Shown here: positions 51,117 to 61,862 of the stretch, in pieces | Layout of the letters: each line of letters begins with the position of its first letter | How positions within the stretch are numbered: position 1 is the stretch's first letter | NCBI GenBank assembly: GCA_937121175.1 | Contig: CAKZKD010000012.1 | Location: forward strand, 124,001 to 188,000 | Direction of reading: 5' to 3' | DNA length: 64,000 bases | Source of the DNA: an uncultured Flavobacteriales bacterium | Lineage (GTDB): Bacteria > Bacteroidota > Bacteroidia > Flavobacteriales_G > Salibacteraceae | The notes under the pieces: generated by a model | What the model was told of the DNA's origin: nothing | Databases searched by the model: none | The model's input: the letters and a program-made list of their open reading frames with translations, nothing else | Made by a program: the position numbers and the translations under genes

Positions 51117-52819
51117 TTGTATTTATTTTTTTTGTACTGGCCTGCCCTGCTACTTCCCAAGAGAATAGTTCTGCATTTCTCACAAAAAAAAGTACGATAA
51201 GCAAACAGAAAGATTCAATACCCGATTTTCCATATACCAACAATCAGTCGGTAGGTTATCAGCTTTTGTATGAGCACACAAGCCTTACTGGCAGGCACAT
51301 ATATTATCAACAAACCATAAATCATTTACCAATAGTTGGTAGCGGTTTAAAAGTACATTACCGACATAATGGTCAAATTATATATCAGGTTCATAATTGC
51401 GTTGCTCCGCAATTCAAAAAAAACAACTCTCCAAAGACAAATGGTATTGCTGATTCCACAAAATTTTGGATACCCACAATTCAAGGTTTGGTACTTGCTT
51501 CCAAATTATCAGTTCAAACTGATGATTTAGAAACGAATAAAGATATTTACATAGACAATAACGGGTCAGTAATCTTTGAAAAGTCACATAACAGTTACTT
51601 GAAAGAGCCAGATAGTCTTGCGAAAGTCCATGTATTTTTTCCTGACCCAATCACCTCTTCAAAATCGACTTACAAAGGTAATTTCGTCGATGACGAAGAC
51701 AACAACAATCCAGACCTCCAGCAACAAATTTTCGAAAAAGAAATTCCTGTTTTATTTAAGGACAATCAATTTTTGCTCGAAAATGATTACATAAAAATGA
51801 TTGACTTAGAACGACCCAACGACCCAGTGATAAGCAGTAGAGATGGCAAATTCTATTTTAATAGAAGCGAAAAAGGATTTGAAAATACAAATGTTTTTTA
51901 CCATATATCTCGCCTGCGTATGCACATGGATTCGATTGGACACAAAAATTTAGGAAATAGACAAATCCTAATTGACGCTCATGGTACCACAAGCGATAAT
52001 TCGTTTTATGCTTCAAATCACAATCCTCAAAGAATTCTCTTTGGTACTGGTGGTGTGGATGATGCCGAAGATGCTACTCCCATAATACACGAGTATGGGC
52101 ATGCCATGAGTGACTTCGCAGCTCCAGAGAGTAATTTGGGAATAGAAAGGGGCGCAATAGATGAAGGGTTGTGTGATTATATGGCGGCTAGCTACAAAAC
52201 TGAAATTTCTGATCACAATTGGCACAACATCTATCCTTGGGATGGACACAATGAATTTTGGGACGGTCGAGTTGCGAACACAACTAAAGTCTATTCGCCA
52301 GATTTTAAAGGTACACCGCATCAAAAAGGTGAAATACTTTGCCGAGCTTTAATGGACATTTATTTTAGTATTGGAAAGGAGTTGTCCGATAAATTGTTTT
52401 TCGAATCTTTATATTATTTAGACGGTGAAATGACCATACCACAATATGGAAATGCATTACTCACCGTTGAAGAAGAATTATACGAGAGTCAATACAAGCA
52501 AGAAGTTTGTAATGCACTTCAAAGCCGAGGTATTGTAAATAGTTGCTATGTACATATTGATGAACAACCATCCTCATCGGACGTTGAGATAAAAAATTCT
52601 GCCGGTTTCTCTTACAATAACGAACCAATTACTATTATGGCTAATCAAACTATAAATAAAGTAATCATTATTGGCACAACCGGTGCTGTAATTAGAACCC
52701 TTTCAAACAATTCAAACCAAATTAAAATAGAGCCTTCTGACATACCTGTAGGAGTTTATGTGTTAGAAGTTCAAAGATCTTCATCAGTTTACCGTACAAA
52801 AATCATTAAGTACCATTAG
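51098..52819 (+). CDS. T9SS-sorted zinc metallopeptidase (gluzincin, M36/M4-like)
   Basis: Signal peptide, HEYGHAMSD, GAIDEGLCDYMA, C-terminal sorting-like domain. Confidence 0.8.
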   Translation: MEKKLIIVFIFFVLACPATSQENSSAFLTKKSTISKQKDSIPDFPYTNNQSVGYQLLYEHTSLTGRHIYYQQTINHLPIVGSGLKVHYRHNGQIIYQVHNCVAPQFKKNNSPKTNGIADSTKFWIPTIQGLVLASKLSVQTDDLETNKDIYIDNNGSVIFEKSHNSYLKEPDSLAKVHVFFPDPITSSKSTYKGNFVDDEDNNNPDLQQQIFEKEIPVLFKDNQFLLENDYIKMIDLERPNDPVISSRDGKFYFNRSEKGFENTNVFYHISRLRMHMDSIGHKNLGNRQILIDAHGTTSDNSFYASNHNPQRILFGTGGVDDAEDATPIIHEYGHAMSDFAAPESNLGIERGAIDEGLCDYMAASYKTEISDHNWHNIYPWDGHNEFWDGRVANTTKVYSPDFKGTPHQKGEILCRALMDIYFSIGKELSDKLFFESLYYLDGEMTIPQYGNALLTVEEELYESQYKQEVCNALQSRGIVNSCYVHIDEQPSSSDVEIKNSAGFSYNNEPITIMANQTINKVIIIGTTGAVIRTLSNNSNQIKIEPSDIPVGVYVLEVQRSSSVYRTKIIKYH

Positions 52820-53216
52820 TCTTTTTCAACATATTTAGAAACTCAACTGGTGCTTTTCTGGGTTTCCCCGATTTTACATCAACAAAAACTAGTGTTGTAA
52901 ATGCAGAATTAATTTTCTGATTTTGTTGATTATAGGTGTCATAATCAAATCGAATTCTTACACCAGGATTTTCTTCAATCCGTGTTTCAATTATAAGTTC
53001 ATCGTCGTAAAATGCAGGTTTAAAATACTTTATGCTATATTCAAGCACCGGCATCATAATTCCACTGTCTTCTAACTCCTTGTAGCTCATGCCTATTTTC
53101 TTCATGGCTTCTACCCTTGCCACTTCGAAGTACATTGCGTAATTCCCATAGTACACGTACCCCATTCTGTCGGTTTCTGCATAACGGACCCTTAGTTTCG
53201 TTTTTGTTTTGTACAT
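52806..53216 (-). CDS. acyl-CoA thioesterase (YbgC/FadM hotdog)
   Basis: RYAETDRMGYVYYGNYAMYFEVARVEAMKKIG. Confidence 0.93.
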   Translation of the reverse strand: MYKTKTKLRVRYAETDRMGYVYYGNYAMYFEVARVEAMKKIGMSYKELEDSGIMMPVLEYSIKYFKPAFYDDELIIETRIEENPGVRIRFDYDTYNQQNQKINSAFTTLVFVDVKSGKPRKAPVEFLNMLKKTNGT

Positions 53217-53525
53217 TTAACTTTCTAAATTTTTGATAAAAAAGCTTCTAGTTGAAATAAAAAAATCCTTGACAAAATAACCCAAAATCACATACCAAAA
53301 TGAGCATCAAGCAGATAGCAATTTTGAGTTAAGTGAAGGTTAATTTAACAGTCAAATAAATTTAATAATCAAGAGGGAAATCGTTTTTTTATTTACTTTT
53401 TTATGAGAACATTTGTCGGGAATTCGAGAGGGCGATGTATCAGTCGCTAAATGAGTTTTTTCTAGAAAAAACAGCACAGGGATAAAATAATTTAAAGTTT
53501 CATCAAACGAATTGGATGGATTACA

Positions 53526-54962
53526 ATGAGCACTAAAAACCATGAAGAAATTTGGAATCGCTGTCTTTCAATAATTAAAGACAACGTAAATTTACAGAGC
53601 TACAAAACTTGGTTCGAACCAATAAAACCTCTCAGAATCAAAGACGACGTACTTACGATTCAAGTACCAAGTCAGTTTTTTTACGAATGGCTCGAAGAAC
53701 ACTACATTACTCTACTCAAAAAGACAGTTAAAAAAGAATTAGGCACCGAAGGAAAGTTAGAATACAGTATAATTATGGACAATAACTTTAGTTCGTCCAA
53801 ACCTTACACTGTGCGAATACCAACTAGTAACCGAAAAGAAACAAAGAACCCTTCTGTATCTATGCCACTTGATGTAGGTTCTAGCAAGGCAATCAAAAAC
53901 CCGTTTATTATTCCGGGTTTAAAGAAAGTAGTAGTCGATTCGCAACTGAATCCTAATTACTCTTTTGACACGTATATTGAAGGAGACTCAAACCGATTGG
54001 CGCGTTCTGCAGGATTTGCTGTTGCAAACAAACCCGGAGGCACTGCTTTTAACCCATTGTTGATTTATGGAGGAACTGGGCTTGGAAAAACTCACCTTTC
54101 ACATGCAATTGGTATTGAAATTAAGAAGAACCACCCAAACAAAACCGTTCTTTACGTTTCTTCGGAAAAATTCACACAGCAGTTCATTGATTCGGTTAGA
54201 AATAATACCCAAAATGATTTTGTACATTTCTATCAAATGATTGACGTACTAATCATTGATGATGTTCAGTTCCTTTCTGGAAAAGAAAGAACGCAAGATG
54301 TCTTTTTTCACGTTTTTAATCACTTGCACCAAAACGGTAAACAACTTATCTTAACTTCAGATAAGCCTCCGGTAGAAATGCAAGGAATGGAGCAACGTCT
54401 TCTTTCTCGTTTCAAGTGGGGACTATCTGCAGACCTGCAAGTACCTTCTATTGAAACTAGAATTGCAATTCTAGAAATGAAAATGTATCAAGAAGGTATC
54501 GAATTACCAAAAGAAGTAATTGAATATCTTGCATACAGCATTACCACAAATGTTAGAGAATTGGAAGGAGCTTTAATTTCATTAATCGCGCAATCATCGT
54601 TAAACAAAAAGTCCATCACCTTAGAATTGGCTAAGAAAATGATTGACAAGTTTGTGAAGAATACTGCTCGTGAAGTAAGTATCGATTACATACAAAAAGT
54701 AGTTTGCGATTATTTCGACTTAAACATAGAGTTGCTTAAGAGTAAAACAAGAAAAAGAGAAGTGGTTCAGGCACGTCAAATTGCTATGTTCTTCTCCAAA
54801 AAACTTACAAAAAGTTCATTGGCAAACATTGGAGCACACTGCGGTGGTAAAGACCACGCAACAGTATTACATGCATGCAAAACAGTGAACAATCTAATGG
54901 AAACCGATAAAACCTTTAGAGGTTATATTGATGAATTAGACAAAAAAATTGCATTGCAATAG
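53526..54962 (+). CDS. dnaA: chromosomal replication initiator protein DnaA
   Basis: IYGGTGLGKTHLSHAIG, VLIIDDVQFLSGKERTQD, GGKDHATVLHACKT. Confidence 0.98.
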   Translation: MSTKNHEEIWNRCLSIIKDNVNLQSYKTWFEPIKPLRIKDDVLTIQVPSQFFYEWLEEHYITLLKKTVKKELGTEGKLEYSIIMDNNFSSSKPYTVRIPTSNRKETKNPSVSMPLDVGSSKAIKNPFIIPGLKKVVVDSQLNPNYSFDTYIEGDSNRLARSAGFAVANKPGGTAFNPLLIYGGTGLGKTHLSHAIGIEIKKNHPNKTVLYVSSEKFTQQFIDSVRNNTQNDFVHFYQMIDVLIIDDVQFLSGKERTQDVFFHVFNHLHQNGKQLILTSDKPPVEMQGMEQRLLSRFKWGLSADLQVPSIETRIAILEMKMYQEGIELPKEVIEYLAYSITTNVRELEGALISLIAQSSLNKKSITLELAKKMIDKFVKNTAREVSIDYIQKVVCDYFDLNIELLKSKTRKREVVQARQIAMFFSKKLTKSSLANIGAHCGGKDHATVLHACKTVNNLMETDKTFRGYIDELDKKIALQ

Positions 54963-54988
54963 GTTAGATTTGATTGGTTTTTAATTTT

Positions 54989-55018
54989 AAGAGGGCTTTT
55001 AGCCCTCTTTTTTTTTTG
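54989..55018 (+). terminator. rho-independent terminator of dnaA
   Basis: AAGAGGGC-TTTTA-GCCCTCTT followed by T-run. Confidence 0.88.
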
Positions 55019-55061
55019 TTTTTATTCTAGTTAAAAACTTTAATTCTACGTTGAATCTCTA

Positions 55062-55091
55062 TTGATTATCATGAAAATAACCTTACTTTCG
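55062..55091 (+). promoter_or_regulatory. Putative rpsA promoter
   Basis: TTG (55062-55064), 19-nt spacer, TACTTTCG (55084-55091), near TTG/TAnnTTTG consensus. Confidence 0.55.
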
Positions 55092-55176
55092 CCGCCCGAA
55101 ATAAATGTCAGAAAGCGGAATCTGGCCTACTAATTACTCTCCTTCGTTCCGCAGTTGGAGATACAAATCAGAATTT

Positions 55177-57273
55177 ATGTCTGAAGAATCAAAAAAAGCT
55201 ACCGAAGAAAAGGTAGAAGAAAAAGCAGCTGAGAAAAAAGCTCCTGCTAAAAAAACCACTGCAAAAGCCAAAACTGAAACTGCTGAGAAAAAGCCAGCAG
55301 CAAAAAAAGCTCCTGCTAAAAAAGCTGCTCCTAAAGCGGATAAAGCTGAAACTCCAGCAAAAGAAGAACCTAAAACTGAAGAAGCTCCAGTAGCGGAAAA
55401 AGTTGAAGTTGAAGAAGTAGTTGCTGCAGAAGAAGCTAAAGCTCCTAAACCGGAAGTAAAAGTTTCTGAGCCAGTTGATTATTCTAAAGTTAAACCTTTA
55501 GATGAATTTGATTGGGATTCTTACGCTGACTCTGACGAGCTTTACACGAAAGAGGAAAAAGCACAATTAGAAAATGTATATAAAGAAACACTAACTTCTA
55601 TTTCGGATAATGAAGTATTAGATGGAGTTGTTTCTTCGATTACCAAAAAAGAAGTTGTTGTAAACATTGGCTACAAATCTGATGGTGTTATTACGGCAAA
55701 CGAATTTAGATATAACCAAGACTTAAAAATTGGTGACAACGTTGAAGTTTATGTTGAAAAAACAGAAGACAAAACAGGCCAATTGGTTCTTTCTCATAAA
55801 AAAGCAAGAACTACAAGAGCTTGGGAGCATGTAAACTCTGCCTTAGATACGCAAGAAATTGTAACAGGGTTTATCAAGTGTAGAACAAAGGGTGGATTAA
55901 TTGCTGATGTATTCGGTATCGAAGCTTTCTTACCTGGTTCTCAAATTGATGTTAAGCCAATTAGAGATTACGACCAATACGTTGGAAAAGAAATGGACTT
56001 TAGAGTGGTTAAAATCAACCAAGAGTTCAGAAACGTAGTGGTATCTCACAAAGCGCTTATTGAAGCTGAGCTTGAAGAACAAAAAGTAGTAATCATGTCT
56101 AAACTTGAAAAAGGTCAAGTTTTAGAAGGTGTGGTTAAAAATATTACTTCTTACGGTGTATTTATTGATTTAGGTGGTGTTGACGGATTAGTTCACATTA
56201 CGGACCTATCATGGGGAAGAATCAATCACCCAGAAGAAATGTTGGAGTTGGATGAGAAAATCAATGTTGTTATTTTGGATTTCGACGACGACAAAAAACG
56301 AATTGCACTTGGTGTAAAACAGTTGCAACCACATCCATGGGATTCACTTGCTGAGACTGTGAACGTTGGTGATAAAGTAAAAGGTAAAGTAGTTGTACTT
56401 GCCGATTACGGTGCTTTTGTTGAAATTGCTCCAGGAGTTGAAGGATTGATTCACGTTTCAGAAATGAGCTGGAGTCAGCACTTAAGAACTGCACAAGATT
56501 TCTTTAAAGTTGGTGATGAAGTAGAAGCTACAATTATGACATTGGATCGTGAAGAGCGTAAAATGTCGTTATCTACACGCCAGTTAACTCAAGACCCTTG
56601 GGAAGGAATCGAATCTAAGTTCCCAGTTGACGGAAAAGTTAAAGGAAAGGTTACTAACCTATCCAACTTTGGTGTGTTCGTAGAATTGGAAGAAGGCGTG
56701 GATGGGTTAATTCATATTTCTGACCTTTCTTGGTCTAAGAAAGTGAATCATCCAAGCGAATTCTGCAAAGCAGGAGAAGAAATCGAGGCAGTTGTTTTAG
56801 AAATTGACAAAGACAACCGAAGATTAAGCTTAGGTCACAAGCAATTGGAAGAAAATCCATGGGAAGTATTCGAAACTGTATTCACAGAAGGGTCTATCCA
56901 CCAAGGAACTTTACTTTCTCTTACTGACAAAGGCGGCTTAGTTGGATTACCTTACGGTGTTGAAGGGTTTGCTCCTGGACGTCACTTAGTAAAAGAAGAT
57001 GGTTCTAAAGTTAAAGTTGAAGAGCAAATTGATTTTGTAGTTCTTGAATTTAGTAAAGACGCTAAAAAAATCATTGTTTCTCACTCTAGAATTCACGAAA
57101 GTGCTGCCGAAGGAACAAAAGCTGTTGAAAAAGGCGAAAGAAAAGCCAAAGGCGCAGCTACCAGAAAAGCGGTTAAGAAGCTTGCAGATAACGTTGAGAA
57201 ATCTACCCTTGGAGATTTGGATGCACTAAGTGCACTTAAAGCTAGCATGGAAAAAGAAGAAAAGAAGAAGTAA
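55177..57273 (+). CDS. rpsA: 30S ribosomal protein S1 with Lys/Ala/Glu-rich N-terminal extension
   Basis: Multiple S1 repeats (GVVKNITSYGVFIDLGGVDGLVHITDLSW etc.); ATG 55177 (MSEESKK) preferred over 55105. Confidence 0.92.
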   Translation: MSEESKKATEEKVEEKAAEKKAPAKKTTAKAKTETAEKKPAAKKAPAKKAAPKADKAETPAKEEPKTEEAPVAEKVEVEEVVAAEEAKAPKPEVKVSEPVDYSKVKPLDEFDWDSYADSDELYTKEEKAQLENVYKETLTSISDNEVLDGVVSSITKKEVVVNIGYKSDGVITANEFRYNQDLKIGDNVEVYVEKTEDKTGQLVLSHKKARTTRAWEHVNSALDTQEIVTGFIKCRTKGGLIADVFGIEAFLPGSQIDVKPIRDYDQYVGKEMDFRVVKINQEFRNVVVSHKALIEAELEEQKVVIMSKLEKGQVLEGVVKNITSYGVFIDLGGVDGLVHITDLSWGRINHPEEMLELDEKINVVILDFDDDKKRIALGVKQLQPHPWDSLAETVNVGDKVKGKVVVLADYGAFVEIAPGVEGLIHVSEMSWSQHLRTAQDFFKVGDEVEATIMTLDREERKMSLSTRQLTQDPWEGIESKFPVDGKVKGKVTNLSNFGVFVELEEGVDGLIHISDLSWSKKVNHPSEFCKAGEEIEAVVLEIDKDNRRLSLGHKQLEENPWEVFETVFTEGSIHQGTLLSLTDKGGLVGLPYGVEGFAPGRHLVKEDGSKVKVEEQIDFVVLEFSKDAKKIIVSHSRIHESAAEGTKAVEKGERKAKGAATRKAVKKLADNVEKSTLGDLDALSALKASMEKEEKKK

Positions 57274-57294
57274 TTTTTCTTTAACAATAGTTGA

Positions 57295-57331
57295 AAGCCC
57301 TGTTCCGTAGTTCGGAATGGGGCTTTTTTTT
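57295..57331 (+). terminator. rho-independent terminator of rpsA
   Basis: AAGCCCTGTTCCG-tagtt-CGGAATGGGGCTT then T-run. Confidence 0.82.
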
Positions 57332-57350
57332 GTAACTGCTTTAAGGAACT

Positions 57351-57440
57351 ATCACTTGACCTGTGACTCCATATGCTCTTTAATTAGTTTTTCTAACTCT
57401 TTAAGCCTTCCATCTAAATTTTCAAAAAGTTGATTAGACA
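57351..57440 (-). pseudogene. C-terminal remnant of a coiled-coil-ending protein
   Basis: Minus strand reads WLSNQLFENLDGRLKELEKLIKEHMESQVK* with stops just upstream. Confidence 0.5.
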
Positions 57441-59339
57441 GCCATCATAACTTTTAACAGTGCCACCAATATTACCCAGTGTACGTTTGATGGGTATGGT
57501 CACGGTGTATGGTTGTCAAGCACCCACCAAACCAACCCTACAAGAATTGAAGACAATACATTTACGGACTGTGCAATTGGAACCTACTCCTTAAGGGCAG
57601 ACAATAGCCTTATTTTAAATAACGACTTTACCGATTGTGACGATGGATCTGTTCTAGAAGCATCAGTTGGTTTTAAACATACCGAAAATTCCTATTCTGG
57701 AACCAACCTATTTTTAGGGCTAGGAGTCAGAACTAAAAATTTATCCAATGCTACAAATCAGATATACAAAAACTCTTTTGAGGATGTCGGTTTTGGCATT
57801 TTCTCACACGGAGTTACTCCGTACTCTAACCAAGGCCTGAGTTATAAATGCAACGAATTTGAATCCAATTCCATTGACCGACACGATATGGTGGTTACGC
57901 AAGGAACGATTGATAGAGACCAAGGTTATTGTGTTCCATTGATTAATCCTAATGCTAATTCTTTGCCAGCTGGCAACGCCATAAGCCATACGTGCTCCAA
58001 TACGGTTTCTAACGGTGATATTGAAGTTTTTGAACCACAGACCGCTAAAATAACCTATGCCCATCATTTTGAGGTTACGCCAGCTACATATACTCCTGAT
58101 TGTTTTAATAGTACCAATATTTTTGCAGATGAGTGTCAAGCAGCTTTCTCCAATTCTTTATCGTGTCCATTGAGCTTCGGTTTTCTGGGTACGTATGCGG
58201 TTTTTAACACTAGAAAAAATACCGTTCGCTCTGCATACGGCTATCATAAAGATGAGTTTGGCGGTCTGATAAGTGAATACAACAACGCACTTGATGCAGG
58301 CAGTGCAGCCGACTTAATGACCTCCGTTGACTCTGTTTTGGATAAAGGAGATTCCGTTTCAGTTTATCTAATAAACACCGCAAATTTTGTTTCAGACGAA
58401 GTCCTTGAGTATTGCATGTACCACCCTGAAGGGCTAAATGGCGATGATTTGTATAAAACCTTAGAAGCATATTCCCCTTTAAGTTTGACATTACAGGAAG
58501 AAATAAGTAATCTTTCCGGGCAATTGACCAATCAACAAATCATGGATTTAGAAGAAATACAAAACGGTTTATCGGTTAGGGATGAAGCGGAAAACGAAAT
58601 TCGGTTTCATGAACAACAAGCTGAAATGGCCCTGAACGAACTGTTAAGTCTGTTTTTGTACGATTCTTCCTTAGACTCCTTCAACCAACCCCAAGACTCT
58701 ATGCTGGTCTATTTACTAGACTGGAACAGCAACTGGGCAAAAGAAAAAATGGTGAATATTTACTGGCAAAAAGAAATGTACACTGAAGCACAAACCGCAA
58801 TTGATGAATTATCGGAGGAAGAACACTATGGAAATACAGTTATTTTGCTTCAAAAATTGCACAACGCTTTTTCTAACGATACGGATGTATATGCTTTACT
58901 GCCTGACACCAACCTAATTGATACTATTGCTCTCGATAGTACAGATATGGGGTACAGTTTGGCAAGAGCTTTAATGATGGAATTGTTAGGCAAGGTTTAC
59001 CCAACCACTGTTAGCTATGAAGATTTTAATTGGAGCAGGAGCGACGGAAGTTCAACAAATGTTAGTTCAGTGAGGGATTTAAAAACCATTCAACTTTTTC
59101 CTAACCCAAATAATGGTACCTTTAATCTTAAAGGACTTGGAATATTGAATAACAAGGGTAAAGAACAATTGATGTTGGATGTATTCGATAACATGGGTAA
59201 ACAGGTTTTCGAGCAAACGCTAGCCCCTACTAACGAAGTAACCGTAAAACTGCCACCGTCTCTTTCAGGTGTATTTCATCTAAAAATAAGTAATTCGGAA
59301 GGTCAACAGTTTGTACAAAAACTAATACTCAATGAATAA
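57438..59339 (+). pseudogene. 5'-truncated T9SS-sorted beta-helix protein
   Basis: In-frame coding continues upstream of called TTG start (TAIITFNSATNITQCTFDGYGHGVWLSSTHQ...) to a TAG; no signal peptide; C-terminal IQLFPNPNNGTFNLKG sorting domain. Confidence 0.65.
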
Positions 59340-60828
59340 AATATTCGCTCTTGTTCTCTTGTTGCAATTGTTTTATTTTGGAGCAACTGGCCAAACTACC
59401 TTAAATAAGGTAATAGATATTAATGGTAATGCAGATTTTGGTGCCGCAGTCGTTAAAACTAGTTCGGGTTTTTTAATTAATTGTGCCGTTGGTGATTTTA
59501 CTACAAATAAAGATTATGCTGGGGTAATTGTATTAGATAATGAAGGAAAACTCATTAAAAAACACAGTTTTTCGTTCGGAGAAAATACAATACTGAGCAA
59601 TGGTAGAAGTCTAAAACTACGCAATAATAATATTGCATATTACAATACATTGCAACAATACGACACCGTAAAAAAGGACTTTACTACCTGGACGGCACTT
59701 ACTCTATTTGACGAACTGGGTGATACACTTTGGACAAAACAGTACTTGGATTCTTCTAAGCACGTGTCCGCCTGTACATTGATTGAAACACCAGATTCTG
59801 GGATATATCTTATTGGTAATGAAAAAAAAGGAGCAACCTATAACGACCCTCTAATCACTAAGGTGGATACAAATGGAGTTGTAACATCTCAACATTCCAT
59901 ATTAACTCCTGCGAATACAGCTATATATTCCATTGTAAAACACCCAAATGGTAAATATTATGGGGGCGGTTATACCACGGCCAATAATTCTAATGACCCC
60001 TATGTAACGGAATTAGACACTAACATGCGACCAATCTGGAGCAAACAGTATAAGTCTGGTGTAGGAAAAGGTGCAGAGCTCTTCATAACAGAGGATCGAA
60101 ACCTAGTATTTGGAACAGATACATTGATTCGTGAACATTCCCCAGGTTTGTATTGGTCCAGAAAGCAAATTTTTAAAATTGACACTACTGGAAAAGTAAT
60201 TTGGCGCAAAGTTCACGGTGAAACTGGAGAAGGTGATCAGTATGCAACTATTGTTGGCAATAGCAAAAATGAAATCTTTGCACTAGGTAGACGCGAACCT
60301 CTGGAGGGTATCCACTACACCCTCACAAAACTATCTAGTGAAGGTGACACCATTTGGATGCACCAATATGCTTATGAAGATATTGAGGGTACCAACTACT
60401 TATGGGATATGGTAGCTACTGATGATGGTGGTGTGCTTATGGTGGGTGATGTAACGCCTTTGGCCAGCCGATACCAAGATGTATGGTTGGTTAAAACGGA
60501 CAGCAACGGCTGTGTCAATAACGACTGTGTTAAAACATTGGTCTATGGTAAGTTGGTTGGGCAAAATGAACCCTTTAGTACCAAGAATGAAATCAGTCTA
60601 TACCCTAACCCAACAAAAGGTAATAAATTATGGATTAACGGACTGGATAAAGAGGCGCACTATCAATTTGCTGTAACATCCATAAGTGGTAAAGTGGTGC
60701 TAAAAGGAAAACTTGATGCTACTGGTCCATTAAATATTTCTAGCTTACAAACCGGAAATTACTTGATAACGGTTTTTGAGGGGAGTACAGTAGTAACTAC
60801 AAAAAAATTGATAGTTCAAGATGAATAG
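59332..60828 (+). CDS. T9SS type A sorting domain protein, propeller-like repeats
   Basis: Signal peptide; ISLYPNPTKGNKLWINGL ... TTKKLIVQDE; beta-strand repeats. Confidence 0.82.
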   Translation: MNKIFALVLLLQLFYFGATGQTTLNKVIDINGNADFGAAVVKTSSGFLINCAVGDFTTNKDYAGVIVLDNEGKLIKKHSFSFGENTILSNGRSLKLRNNNIAYYNTLQQYDTVKKDFTTWTALTLFDELGDTLWTKQYLDSSKHVSACTLIETPDSGIYLIGNEKKGATYNDPLITKVDTNGVVTSQHSILTPANTAIYSIVKHPNGKYYGGGYTTANNSNDPYVTELDTNMRPIWSKQYKSGVGKGAELFITEDRNLVFGTDTLIREHSPGLYWSRKQIFKIDTTGKVIWRKVHGETGEGDQYATIVGNSKNEIFALGRREPLEGIHYTLTKLSSEGDTIWMHQYAYEDIEGTNYLWDMVATDDGGVLMVGDVTPLASRYQDVWLVKTDSNGCVNNDCVKTLVYGKLVGQNEPFSTKNEISLYPNPTKGNKLWINGLDKEAHYQFAVTSISGKVVLKGKLDATGPLNISSLQTGNYLITVFEGSTVVTTKKLIVQDE

Positions 60829-61729
60829 TAAAATAATCGCCATAGTTCTTCTAATTAGCGCTGCATATAGTTCAGCGTATGCTCAAAAATTTGGTGATGG
60901 AAATCCGGTTTGGCATTATGAGTACAATCCCAATTGGGGAAATCCAGTTTCTTTTGTAAAGACTACCATAGAAAAAGACACCATTTTTAATGGTAAGCAA
61001 TGTAAAATTCTATCAAAACGCTCCCCAAATTACAAGCCTTTCAATAATATGATCTGTCAGGATAGTAATAAGGTGGTTTTTTGGTCGCCTTCATTAGCAG
61101 AGTTTCAGACCTTGTATGATTTTGATGCGAAAAAAGGAGATAAGTGGAGTTTAAGACTAGATGAACATTTTCTGCATGGCGATGTTACGAAATACATCAT
61201 TGTTGATTCAGTTTATTCTGACACTATAAACAACAAAGTTCTTCAAGTGCAGAATGTCACAAGTTACGGTGACTCTTTATACTCATCATACAGGCATGAA
61301 TTTACTGTGTATGAGACAATTGGTTGTATTCAGTTTCTTTTTCCGTGGAATTACGCGGCAAACGATTTCGATTATGTGGACCATATTAGATGCTTTGAAA
61401 ATGACAGCCTTGGGTTTTATAAGTTTCCAAACACAGCTGCTTGCGAATATAGTGAGGTAGGAATAAACCAGCAATCCATTTCTGCAGATTATGGGGTTTC
61501 AATCTACCCTAATCCTTCTGCTGGAAACAAGTTTTGGATAAAAGGATTGCAAACACATGAACATTACCAAATCTTGGTTTCTGATGCAGCTGGAAAAGTG
61601 GTGCTTACCCAGAACACTGGAAGTCATTCATCAATAGATATTTCAGAACTTTCTAAAGGCTTCTACTCGGTTCGAATTTTGGAGGGAAGTCGCATTACAG
61701 CAACAAAAAAGTTGTTGGTCAGCGAGTAG
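60821..61729 (+). CDS. T9SS type A sorting domain protein
   Basis: Signal peptide; VSIYPNPSAGNKFWIKGL ... ATKKLLVSE. Confidence 0.82.
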   Translation: MNSKIIAIVLLISAAYSSAYAQKFGDGNPVWHYEYNPNWGNPVSFVKTTIEKDTIFNGKQCKILSKRSPNYKPFNNMICQDSNKVVFWSPSLAEFQTLYDFDAKKGDKWSLRLDEHFLHGDVTKYIIVDSVYSDTINNKVLQVQNVTSYGDSLYSSYRHEFTVYETIGCIQFLFPWNYAANDFDYVDHIRCFENDSLGFYKFPNTAACEYSEVGINQQSISADYGVSIYPNPSAGNKFWIKGLQTHEHYQILVSDAAGKVVLTQNTGSHSSIDISELSKGFYSVRILEGSRITATKKLLVSE

Positions 61730-61790
61730 TTTGGTCTTCAATTAGTGCTCCTATTAAAGATGAACCATTGATAGTAAAGGCCTAAAAAGC

Positions 61791-61816
61791 AAAATAGGTT
61801 CCGAAGAACCTATTTT
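61791..61816 (+). terminator. Stem-loop, putative terminator
   Basis: Perfect 11-bp stem AAAATAGGTTC-CGAA-GAACCTATTTT. Confidence 0.6.
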
Positions 61817-61842
61817 ACACAACCAACCTTAAACTAAACTAT

Positions 61843-61862
61843 AATGAATCGAGCGATTCATT
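61843..61862. promoter_or_regulatory. Perfect 9-bp inverted repeat, 2-nt spacer
   Basis: AATGAATCG-AG-CGATTCATT. Confidence 0.4.

Noticed and set aside
53217-53525. Possible oriC upstream of dnaA
   Set aside because: No TTATCCACA-like box cluster visible; the thioesterase-dnaA neighbourhood alone does not prove an origin. GC-skew of the whole genome would be needed.
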